Assembly: GCA_964526785.1 (NCBI GenBank)
Contig: CAZGMJ010000032.1
Location: 1 to 61,986, forward strand
From: CAZGMJ01 sp964526785
GTDB lineage: Bacteria; Planctomycetota; Phycisphaerae; Sedimentisphaerales; Anaerobacaceae
DNA: 61,986 nucleotides
Direction of reading: 5' to 3'
Part shown: piece after piece, positions 1 through 8,894 of the stretch
Layout of the letters: every line of letters begins with the position of its first letter
Numbering within the stretch: position 1 is the first letter of the stretch
Translations under genes and position numbers: made by a program
The notes under the pieces: generated by a model
What the model saw: only the letters and a program-made list of their open reading frames with translations
Databases searched by the model: none
Told to the model about the DNA's origin: nothing

Positions 1-190
1 CGGCATTGTTTTTGTCAGCACAAAACGGCCTCAAGAATGGCTAAAGTCCACAGAGAGACTTCTCCGGTTCAATCCCGCGGCACCGGCACTGCACGATGAG
101 TGACACGGGCGGGGGGGACCAATTGCGGATTGTGCGGATTCCAATGGCAATGCGGCGCCGAGTCGTTAGAATGGCCGTCTTTGGGCAGTG
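1..190. other. Left edge, no gene recognised
   Basis: This leader lies upstream of the MFS gene. I see no convincing ORF, RNA gene or terminator in it. A short stretch near 64-76 resembles a tRNA T-loop, but its stem does not pair and no tRNA body precedes it. Confidence 0.4.
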
Positions 191-1420
191 ATGAAACGAC
201 AGTATCTGGACAATCTGATAGACGGTCTGCGCGGCGTCTGGCCTTTGTATGGGGCGGCCTTCGCCATGGCGATCAATCTGAGCGTCGTATGGACGGCCAT
301 GCCTTTTGTCATACGCGACATGGGGGGCACGGAAGAGCACGTCGGCTATGTATGGGCCGCGAATATGGGTGGTTATGTAATTTGCCTGCTGCTGGCGGCC
401 ACGCGTTTTGGACATCTCAATGCACGGCGTACGACGCGGGCCGCAGCCGCTGTGATGTTGCTGTCGACGACCGCGATGGCGCTGGTTGTGTATCGCGCAA
501 TCGCGTGTGAACAGGTCGGACGGGTGGATTTGATCTGGACGGTGATTGCAGCCGGAACGCTCAGCGGGGCGGCCATGTCCATGTACTGGCCGTTTCTCAT
601 GACGTGGGTCTCGGCCGACTACGAGGGCGATCTGCTCAATCGCCGACTGGGGACCTACAACGGTTCGTGGTCTGCCGCCGCGGTAATGGGGCCGCTGATC
701 GGCGGAGCCCTGGTAGATATGTCCACGCTCGGGCCGTTGGTAGTCGGCGTCGGTGGACTGGCGATGTGCGTTGTCCTGCTCTGCGTGGCTCACGATCGCT
801 CGGCCGGCTCAGCCGTTCAGGCCAAAGCACCGGCCACACCTGAGGTATACCTTAATCAGGCGGGCTTGCGGCGGTTCAAGTGGATGGCCCGGATTGCGCT
901 GTTTTGCTCCTGGGCGTGCCTGGGCGTTTCCCGCTCGCAGTTCGCATTGCTTTTCACGGGTCTGGGATTCACCGAAACGCAGTTCGGCGTGGTTATCACC
1001 ATCTTCGGCATATGCAACTTTCTTGTGCTGACAGGCGTCAGTCGGGTAGCGTTCTGGCATTTCAAGCCGGCCTTCCTGCTGGGGGTGCAGGTTGTGCTGG
1101 CAATCGCGGTGCTGCTGATGATCTTCGGACGGACGCTGTGGGCTTTTGTACCCGGTTTCATAATTATGGGCAGCGCTTTCGGCTTTGCATACAGCTCGCA
1201 TCAGTACTACGGGGCGTCCGGCAGCCCGAAGCGCTCGATGCAGATGGCGATACATGAGGCGACGCTGTCGTTCGGCGTGATTGCCGGCTCGGGAGGCGGC
1301 GGATATCTCGCAGGCAACGTCGGTCTGTACGCTCCGTATTGGTTCGCTATCGCAGTGCTGATCGCCGGACTGGCTGCGCAGATCGCGGTCTGGTTCGCAC
1401 TGAAGCCCGCAGTTCGGTAA
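191..1420 (+). CDS. MFS family transporter
   Basis: This is a major facilitator superfamily permease of about 409 residues with roughly 12 hydrophobic segments, so it sits in the inner membrane. The first segment is around residues 17-45. A loop of the form RFGHLNARR at about residues 72-80 lies where the MFS inter-helix 2-3 motif is expected. A polar central linker around residues 205-220 divides the two six-helix halves, as is usual for the family. The substrate cannot be read from the sequence. An upstream GTG at 188 overlaps the chosen ATG start; neither has a strong Shine-Dalgarno sequence. The gene stands alone and converges on mtaB. The family assignment is firm; drug or sugar export are both possible roles. 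Confidence 0.8.
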   Translation: MKRQYLDNLIDGLRGVWPLYGAAFAMAINLSVVWTAMPFVIRDMGGTEEHVGYVWAANMGGYVICLLLAATRFGHLNARRTTRAAAAVMLLSTTAMALVVYRAIACEQVGRVDLIWTVIAAGTLSGAAMSMYWPFLMTWVSADYEGDLLNRRLGTYNGSWSAAAVMGPLIGGALVDMSTLGPLVVGVGGLAMCVVLLCVAHDRSAGSAVQAKAPATPEVYLNQAGLRRFKWMARIALFCSWACLGVSRSQFALLFTGLGFTETQFGVVITIFGICNFLVLTGVSRVAFWHFKPAFLLGVQVVLAIAVLLMIFGRTLWAFVPGFIIMGSAFGFAYSSHQYYGASGSPKRSMQMAIHEATLSFGVIAGSGGGGYLAGNVGLYAPYWFAIAVLIAGLAAQIAVWFALKPAVR

Positions 1421-1612
1421 TAACACAGTCTCGCCTCGTTCGTTTTTAGCGTGCAGGCCGCACATCTTGAAGATTCCTGTAAAATGTGCTGTCAGGCTAA
1501 GTGCCTTCTGTCACTCGTGAATACTCTGTGCGGAAACTGAACGTCAGGGTGCAAGAATGCAGCGCAAAGCGACTCTATAGCAATCACTCAGGAGAACCAG
1601 TACAGGCGCAAG

Positions 1613-2926
1613 TCACCAGGGCTGTTCTACGCGAGCGGTCATGTTCTCCGCACAATTGCCCACGAGTCTGGCGATAACCACGTCGTTTCTGTCTACGCCG
1701 GCCGGGGCATTCTCGATGTGGACCATGAAGTATCGTTCGGCTCGGCCTGCCGGAACCGGGACTTCGTTCTCGACGAGAATGCGACAGCTTTCGCCGACGA
1801 ACTGATCGCGGAAACGGGCGGCGATTTTGCGGCCGAGTCGCTGGAGTCGGTCGGTCCGGGGCCTGATGACTGCGGGATCGAGTCGACCGGCCATGCTGCA
1901 GGCGGGCGTACCTTTGCGAGGCGAAAAGGGAAAGACGTGGATTTTCGCAAAGCCTGCATAGCGGGCCATAGCGATGGTCTGCTCGAAATCTGCATCCGTT
2001 TCGCCCGGGAAGCCGACAATAATGTCCGTCGTGATAGCGGGGCGGTCGAGTCTGGACCGAACACGGTCGATCTGCTCTGTGAACTGGGCGGCAGTGTACT
2101 GCCTGGCCATACGTTTGAGGATGCGACTGGAACCGGATTGCAGGGGCAGGTGCAGGTGCGGCATGATGTTGCTATGGTTCGCCAGGACGTCGAGCAGCGA
2201 GTCGGTGACGTCGGCCGGTTCGAGCGAGCTGAGACGGATGCGAGCCAGACCGGGCGTCCGGGCGATGCGGTCGAGCAAATACGCGAGTTTGTCATTCTGC
2301 TGTGCGGGCCAGTTTCGCCTGCGAACGGTGGGCATGCCATAGGCGCCGAGAAAAACCCCCGTCAGGACGATTTCCTTATGGCCCGCTTCAACAAGACTCC
2401 TTGCTTCGTCGAGGATTTCTTCGGTGGGGCGGCTGGAAACGTGCGGGCGCGTCGTGGGAACGATGCAGTAGGTGCAGTGTCCATCGCAGCCGTCCTGAAC
2501 TTTTAGGAACGCGCGCGTGTGATCTGAAAAAGACCGTAGCGGAGGCAGACGTGGATCATCGCTCAGCGAACAGCCGGTGCGTGAGGCAACGATTCGATTC
2601 AGTGCCGCCGGCAGATCATCCTTGCTCGCAACTACTTCCAGATGCTCATCGAGGGGCAATTCACCGAGCCGGACGGTCGGCAGGCAGCCGCAGACGACGA
2701 CTACGGCCTCTGGATTGCGCCGGACGGCGCGAGTAATGTATTGTCTACTCTTGGCCGAGGCGGTGTGCGTGACACAGCACGTATTGACGATGTGCAGGTC
2801 GGCGGTATCGCCGTTGCGGGATGGCTGCAAACCGAGCCGTTCCATGTATTCTCGAATCTGCTGCGTCTCGTATTGGTTGACTTTGCAGCCAAGGGTATCT
2901 ATCGCAAACGTCTGCATAGGGGCCAT
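1613..2926 (-). CDS. mtaB: tRNA N6-threonylcarbamoyladenosine methylthiotransferase MtaB
   Basis: This is a radical SAM methylthiotransferase that converts t6A37 to ms2t6A in ANN-decoding tRNAs. The N-terminal MTTase domain opens with TLGCKVNQYET, the MtaB signature, and has the three cluster-binding cysteines at C14, C50 and C81. The radical SAM motif CxxxCxxC is at C147, C151 and C154. A TRAM-like segment occupies the last 70 or so residues. The length of 437 residues is normal for the family. An internal ATG at 2917 is an alternative start. The gene lies 58 nt downstream of the tolC-like gene on the same strand and could be read from the efflux operon. Confidence 0.92.
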   Translation of the reverse strand: MAPMQTFAIDTLGCKVNQYETQQIREYMERLGLQPSRNGDTADLHIVNTCCVTHTASAKSRQYITRAVRRNPEAVVVVCGCLPTVRLGELPLDEHLEVVASKDDLPAALNRIVASRTGCSLSDDPRLPPLRSFSDHTRAFLKVQDGCDGHCTYCIVPTTRPHVSSRPTEEILDEARSLVEAGHKEIVLTGVFLGAYGMPTVRRRNWPAQQNDKLAYLLDRIARTPGLARIRLSSLEPADVTDSLLDVLANHSNIMPHLHLPLQSGSSRILKRMARQYTAAQFTEQIDRVRSRLDRPAITTDIIVGFPGETDADFEQTIAMARYAGFAKIHVFPFSPRKGTPACSMAGRLDPAVIRPRTDRLQRLGRKIAARFRDQFVGESCRILVENEVPVPAGRAERYFMVHIENAPAGVDRNDVVIARLVGNCAENMTARVEQPW

Positions 2927-2983
2927 AGTGTAGGGCGGGCTGTTCGTTTTGGCAAGGTCGCGTGTTGGCGTGAACCCCTGGAA

Positions 2984-4672
2984 TCAGTCAACAGCGGTTT
3001 CCGGGACGATTGGCTCCCACTGGATCCTGGCCGAGCCGAGCAGCGTGCCGGTCGCGTAGGCCAGATCCACCAGTGATATCTGATACTCGGCCAGGGCGCG
3101 AATCTCAGCGGTCTGCGCGTTAGCGAATGTGGCCTGGGCTTCGAGTACTTCAGTGGAGGTCCGCAGGCCCACTTCGAATTGGCGTTTCTCGGCCTGATAC
3201 AGGCGACCGTCGAGGATGGTTCGCTGCCGGCTGGCTAGAATTCGCTGCCAGTTGGCCTCGACCTGATCGACGGCGTTGAGCACTTCGAGTTCGATCAGGG
3301 CTTCTCGATCTTCGCGCGTGGCAAGTCGCTGCCGGCGTTGGTAGAACGCCTGGAGCAATCGGCTTCGGGCGGCCTGGTTCCCCAGCGGGACCTGCAATTG
3401 CAAGCCGAGGCGGTGGTCCTCGAAACGTTTGTCGGTAAGCAGGTCGAGGGAGTTATCTCGCGTAGCCCCCAGGCCGTTTACATTGTACCGATAGTCAAGT
3501 GTCACGAGCGGAAGGGTTTGATTGTGCATGTAATCGATGGTGCTGATATCCTCGGCGAGTTGAAGTTCGAGTTCGAGCAGCTCCATTCGGTTCTGCATGG
3601 CCTTGCGCACGAGCATCTCACGATCGAGCGCATAGCGAAGGGGGTCCGGTTTGGTGCCCGGGATAATGACGGTCGGACCCCGCATGGGTAGATTGGACTT
3701 GTTGATCACACGTTTCAATTCGCGTTCTCGGTCGCGCAGGTTGTTTTCGGCGATAATGATCGCTTCGAGCGTCTGGGCAACACCGGCTTCGGCGCGGACA
3801 ATCTCTATCTGTGCGCGCTGGCCTGCGTCGACAAAACGACGGGCCTGTTCGAGCTGGGCCTGAGCGAGCTTGTGCTCCTGCCTGCGGACCTCCAGTTCAC
3901 GGCGGGCCGCATCCAGACGCCAATAGACCCGGTCCACGGCGGCGATTGCGCGTATGAGTTCGAGCTTCGTCCGGGCGTCTGTGACTTGCCGTTGGTATTC
4001 GGCGATGCGTATGGCGTGCGTGTTAGTGCGGTTGCCCGCATTGCGAAGCAGAGGCTGGCTGATCGAAAGGGAGCCGACCGAAACATAGTACGGATTAAAC
4101 TGAGTCTGCTGGGCGTTGGTTTTGGTGCGGACGTCCGCGAGATCGAAAGTGACCGTGCCCCCCGTGCGAAGCGGAACATTCACGCCAAGGTCGCTCGAAA
4201 CCGTATCGCGCTGAGAACCCGAAATCTGATCGAGAAAGGAGACCGCCGGTGAGTCGGTCTTGTTCAGAGATGTGTTGGCGAAGAACAGGGCCTCGAAACG
4301 CGCCTCTTCTTCGCTGACTCGCTGGGCGGCGATGGCCGGGCTGATCAGTTGGGCCTTCAGAGCGAGGTTGTTCTCGATGGTCATCGCACGACACTGTTCG
4401 AGCGTTAGAGCAAGCTCTTCGGGCGCAGGCTCATTGGGTTCATCAGGCTCGGCGGGTTGCTGTTGCTCTTCGAGTTCAAGCGTTTCTATTCTGCGCGTTT
4501 TCTCGGGTGGAGCGATGACGCGATAATACGCTTGTTCTTCGGGCCACTGCTCGCATCCGGCCGGAACCAGGAGCGTGCCTGCGATAAACAGGCAAAGCAC
4601 AACAGGAACCGACTGCCGGCCGTTCACATCTTCGATTGCTGTATATTGTCTTCTGTGTGCTCTATTACTCAT
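2984..4672 (-). CDS. TolC-family outer-membrane efflux lipoprotein
   Basis: This is an outer-membrane efflux protein of about 562 residues. A signal peptide ends in a lipobox (VPAGC, Cys40), so it is probably a lipid-anchored, NodT-like TolC. Two long alpha-helical halves contain the expected repeats, each followed by beta-barrel strands. Examples are the stretches around LEQCRAMTIENNLAL and the later AEKRQFEVGLRTSTEVLEAQ. The ATG at 4672 overlaps the upstream permease stop by 8 nt, indicating translational coupling, and is preferred over an upstream start at 4696. It is the fourth gene of a tripartite ABC efflux operon. It would give the MacAB-like pump its exit duct and may also serve the RND pump at 16.5-20.8 kb, which has no TolC of its own. 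Confidence 0.88.
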   Translation of the reverse strand: MSNRAHRRQYTAIEDVNGRQSVPVVLCLFIAGTLLVPAGCEQWPEEQAYYRVIAPPEKTRRIETLELEEQQQPAEPDEPNEPAPEELALTLEQCRAMTIENNLALKAQLISPAIAAQRVSEEEARFEALFFANTSLNKTDSPAVSFLDQISGSQRDTVSSDLGVNVPLRTGGTVTFDLADVRTKTNAQQTQFNPYYVSVGSLSISQPLLRNAGNRTNTHAIRIAEYQRQVTDARTKLELIRAIAAVDRVYWRLDAARRELEVRRQEHKLAQAQLEQARRFVDAGQRAQIEIVRAEAGVAQTLEAIIIAENNLRDRERELKRVINKSNLPMRGPTVIIPGTKPDPLRYALDREMLVRKAMQNRMELLELELQLAEDISTIDYMHNQTLPLVTLDYRYNVNGLGATRDNSLDLLTDKRFEDHRLGLQLQVPLGNQAARSRLLQAFYQRRQRLATREDREALIELEVLNAVDQVEANWQRILASRQRTILDGRLYQAEKRQFEVGLRTSTEVLEAQATFANAQTAEIRALAEYQISLVDLAYATGTLLGSARIQWEPIVPETAVD

Positions 4673-5939
4673 GTCTGAGTGCCTCAATGGGATCAAGTCT
4701 GGCGGCCTTGACGGCGGGGAACATCCCGAAGACGATGCCGACCGTGCCGGCGAAGCCGAACGACAGGCCGATAGCCCACAGGGGGATGTATGTTTTTTCC
4801 AGCAGAGGGTTGATGCTTGCGATGATCGCGGTCAGACCCTGGCCGATACCCACGCCGACGAGTCCTCCGACGAAGCACAGCACGACCGCTTCAATCAGAA
4901 ACTGTGTGAGTATGGCGGACCGCTTGGCGCCGACGGCTTTGCGCAGTCCGATTTCACGCGTGCGTTCGGATACCGATACGAGCATGATGTTCATGATACC
5001 CACACCGCCTACGAGCAATGAGATGCCCACAACGCCGCCGGCCGCCAGAGTTACGGCCATGGCAATCTTGTTGAACGTCTCCAGCGCGCTTTGCAGCGAT
5101 TCGACTCTGAAGTTGTCCGGTTCTCCCGGCTTGATGCTGCGGGTCCGGCGCAGAAAGAAGCTTATTTCCGCTTCGGCCTCCTCGGTGACCGTGGCGGACT
5201 CGCTTGCGGCGAACGCCCATATGCCGGGTTCGCCCAGCTTGAAGATCGTACGGAATGGTATGAATACTTCGAACCGTTCCTGGCTGTCCTGGCCAATGTC
5301 GAGTTGCGGCCGCGGTTCGATGACGCCCACGACGACGAAGGCGTGGTGACCGACGCGAATCACCTGGCCGATACAGTCCTTGTCCAGGCGGAGTTCATTC
5401 TGCAGCTTGGGTTCGATCAAACACACCTGACGGGCCTGAATATTGTCAATTACTGTGATGGTGCGGCCCAGTTTCACGGCCCGGTGTTCGATCTCGTGGT
5501 AGTCGGGTTCGATTCCGGTGATGTTGACCTGTTCTACCGAGCGGTCGCTGTGGCGAACCGTTTGCCAGCCCATTCCCGCAATCCGGCTGATGTATTTGAC
5601 GGATGGACAATGTTCGCGCAGTCCCTCCAGATGCTCCGGCTGAAATCGTATAGTCCACCACGACGCGTGACGCATCGGACCGCGGTCGGGCCGTCGGGGC
5701 GAAATGAAGATCGTGTTGGTGCCGAGGGTTTCAACCTGAGTGAGGATCTTTGTCTTGAGGCCGGTCAGGGCTGCAATAACGGCGGTGACGGAGGCAACGC
5801 CGATGACGATGCCGATGGTGGTGAGTATGGATCGTGTCTTGTTGGCCCATATCTGCCCGAGCGCGAGATACACGCTCTGGTATAGCAGCCGCAGGAACAG
5901 GACGAACGAACGTAAGATCGCGCGGAAGACGAAAGTCAT
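4665..5939 (-). CDS. MacB-like ABC transporter permease (FtsX domain)
   Basis: This is a four-TM ABC permease of the MacB/FtsX type (about 424 residues). The first TM segment follows the motif WANKTRSILTTIGIVIGV near residue 40, which is characteristic of MacB-family permeases. A large periplasmic domain spans about residues 60-290, and three C-terminal TM segments follow. The LVGGVGIMNIMLVSVSERTREIGLRKAVG motif region, the coupling helix of the family, lies near residue 310. The start is the ATG at 5939, which overlaps the ATPase stop in an ATGA. It works with the ATPase and adaptor encoded upstream and the TolC-like protein downstream. The pump probably exports a peptide, lipid or hydrophobic compound; the cargo is unknown. 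Confidence 0.9.
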   Translation of the reverse strand: MTFVFRAILRSFVLFLRLLYQSVYLALGQIWANKTRSILTTIGIVIGVASVTAVIAALTGLKTKILTQVETLGTNTIFISPRRPDRGPMRHASWWTIRFQPEHLEGLREHCPSVKYISRIAGMGWQTVRHSDRSVEQVNITGIEPDYHEIEHRAVKLGRTITVIDNIQARQVCLIEPKLQNELRLDKDCIGQVIRVGHHAFVVVGVIEPRPQLDIGQDSQERFEVFIPFRTIFKLGEPGIWAFAASESATVTEEAEAEISFFLRRTRSIKPGEPDNFRVESLQSALETFNKIAMAVTLAAGGVVGISLLVGGVGIMNIMLVSVSERTREIGLRKAVGAKRSAILTQFLIEAVVLCFVGGLVGVGIGQGLTAIIASINPLLEKTYIPLWAIGLSFGFAGTVGIVFGMFPAVKAARLDPIEALRHE

Positions 5940-6721
5940 TTGTGTGCCTCCCTGCGCTGTGCTTCGGTGACACGGTCGTAGGCGGGATCCTCCCGGGTCG
6001 GACAATCACTGTGGATGCGGCCGTCCCGCATGCGGATGATGCGGTGGGCGTGCACCGCCACGCTCTCCTCATGTGTGACTATAATGATGGTCTGGCCTTC
6101 GCTGTGCAATTGATCGAAAAGGGCGAGAATATCTTCGCTGGTCTTGCTGTCGAGGTTGCCCGTTGGTTCGTCGGCGAGCAGTATACTGGGGTTGCAGACC
6201 AACGCCCGGGCGATGGCTACCCGCTGTTTTTCGCCTCCCGAAAGCTGATTGGGGCGGTGCTTCATGCGTCCGCCCAGACCGACACGTTCGAGAGCCTCCC
6301 TGGCCCGGCGATGCCTCGACCACCATCCCTCGCCCGAATAAATGAGCGGCATTTCGACGTTCTTCAGTGCGCTGAGACGGCTGAGCAACTCGAAAGACTG
6401 AAAGACGAATCCGATGCGGTCGTTGCGGATGTGCGCCAGCGCCGAGTCGCCCATCCTGGTCGTATTCTGTCCGTCCAGTTCATACGAGCCGCGTGACGCA
6501 CGGTCGAGGCAGCCCAGGACGTTCATCAGCGTGCTCTTTCCCGAGCCGGATGGGCCCATGATCGCCACATATTCGTTGTCGAATATGCTCAGGTCTACGC
6601 CGTCCAGCGCGCGAATCAACTCGACGCCGACCTTGTAGATGCGGGCGATATCCTGCAGGCTGATGATGCAGGCCGGTGCCTCAGTTGTTGTCGTGGGGGG
6701 CATTTGCGTCTTTGGTTTCAT
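5936..6721 (-). CDS. MacB/LolD-type ABC transporter ATPase
   Basis: This 261-residue ABC ATPase powers the MacB-like permease. Walker A (GPSGSGKST) is at residues 56-64, the Q-loop Gln at 108, the signature LSGGE at 160-164, Walker B ILLADE at 180-185 and the H-loop His at 217. The order and spacing match the LolD/MacB subgroup, which has the permease on a separate chain. The start overlaps the 3' end of the adaptor gene by 41 nt. An in-frame ATG at 6703 is an equally possible start, because neither has a clear Shine-Dalgarno sequence. It is the second gene of the operon. Confidence 0.93.
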   Translation of the reverse strand: MKPKTQMPPTTTTEAPACIISLQDIARIYKVGVELIRALDGVDLSIFDNEYVAIMGPSGSGKSTLMNVLGCLDRASRGSYELDGQNTTRMGDSALAHIRNDRIGFVFQSFELLSRLSALKNVEMPLIYSGEGWWSRHRRAREALERVGLGGRMKHRPNQLSGGEKQRVAIARALVCNPSILLADEPTGNLDSKTSEDILALFDQLHSEGQTIIIVTHEESVAVHAHRIIRMRDGRIHSDCPTREDPAYDRVTEAQRREAHK

Positions 6722-8114
6722 CTACGTCGTTCGCGTCATTGCCGTCGCCAACTGTCTTTGCGGCATCCTTCTCTTTCTGCAATTCGCGCTCATCCTTCAC
6801 GCCTTGATCGTGTCTCAGGCCTTCCAGCACCTTGTATGGTCCGGTGATGATCTTTTCGCCTTCTTTCAATCCCCGTTTGACAATCGTGTGTGTCAGATCG
6901 CTGGCGCCGATCTCAACAGGGGTAACGACTGCTTTGTTATCAACGTAGCTGTAGACGACAGTTGCGTACGTTTTGGCCTTGTCAACCAGGGGCGAGTTGT
7001 CGCGTATCTCCAGGGGCAGGCTGTCGTACGTTCTACCAAGCACCGCCTGCGTCGGAACCTTGATGATGTCTGTGTGCTTCTCCGTTTCGATGTCAACGTG
7101 GGCGGTCAAACCTTCGTGCAGATGACGATCGACATTGGTCAGGAGTATCTCGGTTCGGAAGTACTTGGTGCGGGTGGGCGAGAGGGTATGGGCCAGCGCG
7201 ATGTTGCGAACAATGCCCGTGAATTCATGGTTTGGATAGGCATCCACTTCGATTGTGGCAGGTTGGTTTACGTCCAGTTTGCCCACATCGGCTTCGCCGA
7301 CTTGTGCAACCACGAGCATTTCCGACAAATCCGCGATTTCCATAATGACTGTGCCCGGATTGTTCATTGTCCCGTATATCACGACCTCGCCGACTTCCGC
7401 GTTCAGCCGCGTGACGATTCCGTCGATGGGCGATTTGATCGTCGTGTAGCTCAGCGCCTCACGCGCCTGTTCGATGCGGGCTTCGGCCGCCTCGAGGTTG
7501 TGCTCGAGTACGCGAAGGTTCAGCCGGGCGGCCTCAAGCGAATGTTGAGCCGACTGATACTGAGACTTGAGTTCGTCGAGATTCAATCGAGCCTGGTCGA
7601 AGGCGGCCTGGCTGATATCGTGCGTATCGAGCAGTTGCTTCTGTCGTTCCAGATCGCGTTTGGCCTGTTCGAGCGAGGCTTTGAGACCGTGCAGTGTGGA
7701 CTCCTGGCTGGCGATACGTGCATTTTCGACCTCGATCTGGGCCGCCTGCGCCTCGCGTGCCGCGACGGCCGAGCGGAGTTGGCTTTCGTGGTCTTTGGAG
7801 TCAAGCTGCACGAGAATGGAAGGGGGGACGCATGGATCGGCATCGGGATCGCCCGCTGTGACGCGGTCCCCCTCGTCGTAGGGCAGTGCGACGATTCTGG
7901 CCGAGACCTTCGCACTGATTTCCACCTTCGTCTTGGGTTCTATCTCTCCGGGGGCACTGACGAATTCGGTGAGCGTGCCGCGTTCAACTGTTTCGATTCG
8001 GACCGTGGTGAAGTTGTTCCCGGCCTTGAGCTTCTTTCGAACGATGTATCCACCGGCCGCCGCTGCGATCAACAGCAGAAGAACGACGAGAATCACTATG
8101 TACGATTTCTTCAC
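6681..8114 (-). CDS. MacA/HlyD-type periplasmic adaptor protein
   Basis: This is the membrane-fusion protein of the ABC efflux system (477 residues). It has one N-terminal TM segment (about residues 5-24), the first half of a lipoyl domain near 60-100 and a long coiled-coil hairpin at about 110-225. The second lipoyl half begins at IKSPIDGIVTRL, followed by beta-barrel and membrane-proximal domains. An AAAGGA Shine-Dalgarno sequence sits 4 nt before the ATG. Two oddities are visible. An insertion of about 11 residues containing a Cys (DPDADPCVPPS) breaks the lipoyl half-motif where homologues have a tight turn. The C-terminus is a highly acidic tail rich in Asp and Asn. It is the first gene of the operon. 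Confidence 0.9.
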   Translation of the reverse strand: MKKSYIVILVVLLLLIAAAAGGYIVRKKLKAGNNFTTVRIETVERGTLTEFVSAPGEIEPKTKVEISAKVSARIVALPYDEGDRVTAGDPDADPCVPPSILVQLDSKDHESQLRSAVAAREAQAAQIEVENARIASQESTLHGLKASLEQAKRDLERQKQLLDTHDISQAAFDQARLNLDELKSQYQSAQHSLEAARLNLRVLEHNLEAAEARIEQAREALSYTTIKSPIDGIVTRLNAEVGEVVIYGTMNNPGTVIMEIADLSEMLVVAQVGEADVGKLDVNQPATIEVDAYPNHEFTGIVRNIALAHTLSPTRTKYFRTEILLTNVDRHLHEGLTAHVDIETEKHTDIIKVPTQAVLGRTYDSLPLEIRDNSPLVDKAKTYATVVYSYVDNKAVVTPVEIGASDLTHTIVKRGLKEGEKIITGPYKVLEGLRHDQGVKDERELQKEKDAAKTVGDGNDANDVDETKDANAPHDNN

Positions 8115-8134
8115 ATTGTGTCCTTTCTCTTATC

Positions 8135-8178
8135 ACGTACTCGCATCATGCATAGTATTCATGACCGACGGAGTACGT
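8135..8178 (-). promoter_or_regulatory. Interrupted inverted repeat upstream of the adaptor gene
   Basis: Perfect 8-bp arms, ACGTACTC at 8135-8142 and GAGTACGT at 8171-8178, flank 28 bp that contain a TACTAT hexamer on the minus strand. The site lies 21-64 nt upstream of the adaptor start. Its position suggests an operator for the efflux operon. No regulator gene lies nearby, so this is inference. Confidence 0.3.
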
Positions 8179-8236
8179 AGCTAATGCCGCGGCCCGGCCA
8201 CCCGCATCTGTGGGCGCTTCCGGCCGATGGGTCTCT

Positions 8237-8252
8237 GCTCGATCGATCGAGC
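8237..8252. repeat. 16-bp perfect palindrome
   Basis: GCTCGATCGATCGAGC is a perfect palindrome about 125 nt upstream of the efflux operon. It could be a protein-binding site or chance, since it is built from overlapping CGATCG units. Confidence 0.35.
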
Positions 8253-8819
8253 GATCCTGTACCGATTGACGCACTTCAGTGCCTTTTGTTTCAAGACAAT
8301 TCGGATGAACGGTCCTTGCACTGACACTGAGAGCGCACCGGCGAGGCGGTCTACACACGCCATTTTAATATATAACGCCTTGCGAAGCAAAAAGTTACGC
8401 CGCTTTTCGGCCTTTTTGAAGTTTCGGGAGGCATTGCGAGCCTGTGCATAGGACGGAAAGGTTCCCGGTACGCCGGAGGCTTTGGCCGCGTCGTTCGATT
8501 CGATTGTGCTATCGGTGCAGTTCGGCGCTTCGGTCCCTTGTTTGAAGGGCTGGTTGAAACGCATAGTCCGCGAACTCAATGAGCGTCGGCGGAAAAGGGC
8601 GATCAGCAGAGCAAGCCCTTTGAAATAGAGCAGTACCGTGCAACCGCCGAAGCGGCTGCGGTGACAGCACAAAAACTGCGAGCGATGATCGATGACTTGC
8701 AGAAGTTGCGCAGGCCGCGCGGCTTTCCGCTTAATTGGAAGCGACCACCGGCAGAAGTACATTCGCCGCAACGGACGAGAGTCGCTGCGCTGCGGTATGG
8801 TCGAGCAGACGCAGAAGAA

Positions 8820-8848
8820 CGGCCCCTCACAACGGATGTAAGGGGCCG
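8820..8848 (-). terminator. Hairpin terminator after the symporter gene
   Basis: An 8-bp GC-rich stem (CGGCCCCT/AGGGGCCG) with a 13-nt loop lies 47 nt past the symporter stop. On the minus strand it is followed by TTCTTCTG, a modest U-rich tract. Confidence 0.55.
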
Positions 8849-8894
8849 ATGTATTCCTTCGCCACGAATTGCACGCTCACGAGGCGGCAACGTT

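Larger units (their letters stand above)
8115..8894. other. Intergenic region between efflux operon and symporter gene
   Basis: About 780 bp without a convincing gene. It contains an interrupted inverted repeat next to the adaptor gene, a 16-bp perfect palindrome at 8237-8252 and a terminator-like hairpin for the symporter gene at 8820-8848. Several open frames exist but are arginine-rich and lack ribosome-binding sites. An AT-rich patch lies near 8363-8380. Confidence 0.5.

Noticed and set aside
60..80. T-loop-like sequence GGTTCAATCCC near the left edge
   Set aside because: The flanking stem does not pair beyond 3 bp and no D or anticodon arm precedes it.
6639..8180. 513-codon plus-strand open frame
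   Set aside because: Antisense of the MacA-like adaptor; no recognisable domain and no ribosome-binding site.
8181..8771. 196-codon minus-strand open frame in the gap upstream of the efflux operon
   Set aside because: Arginine-rich product, no Shine-Dalgarno sequence at any start, and it runs through the palindrome at 8237. An inner 60-codon version from about 8363 is no better.
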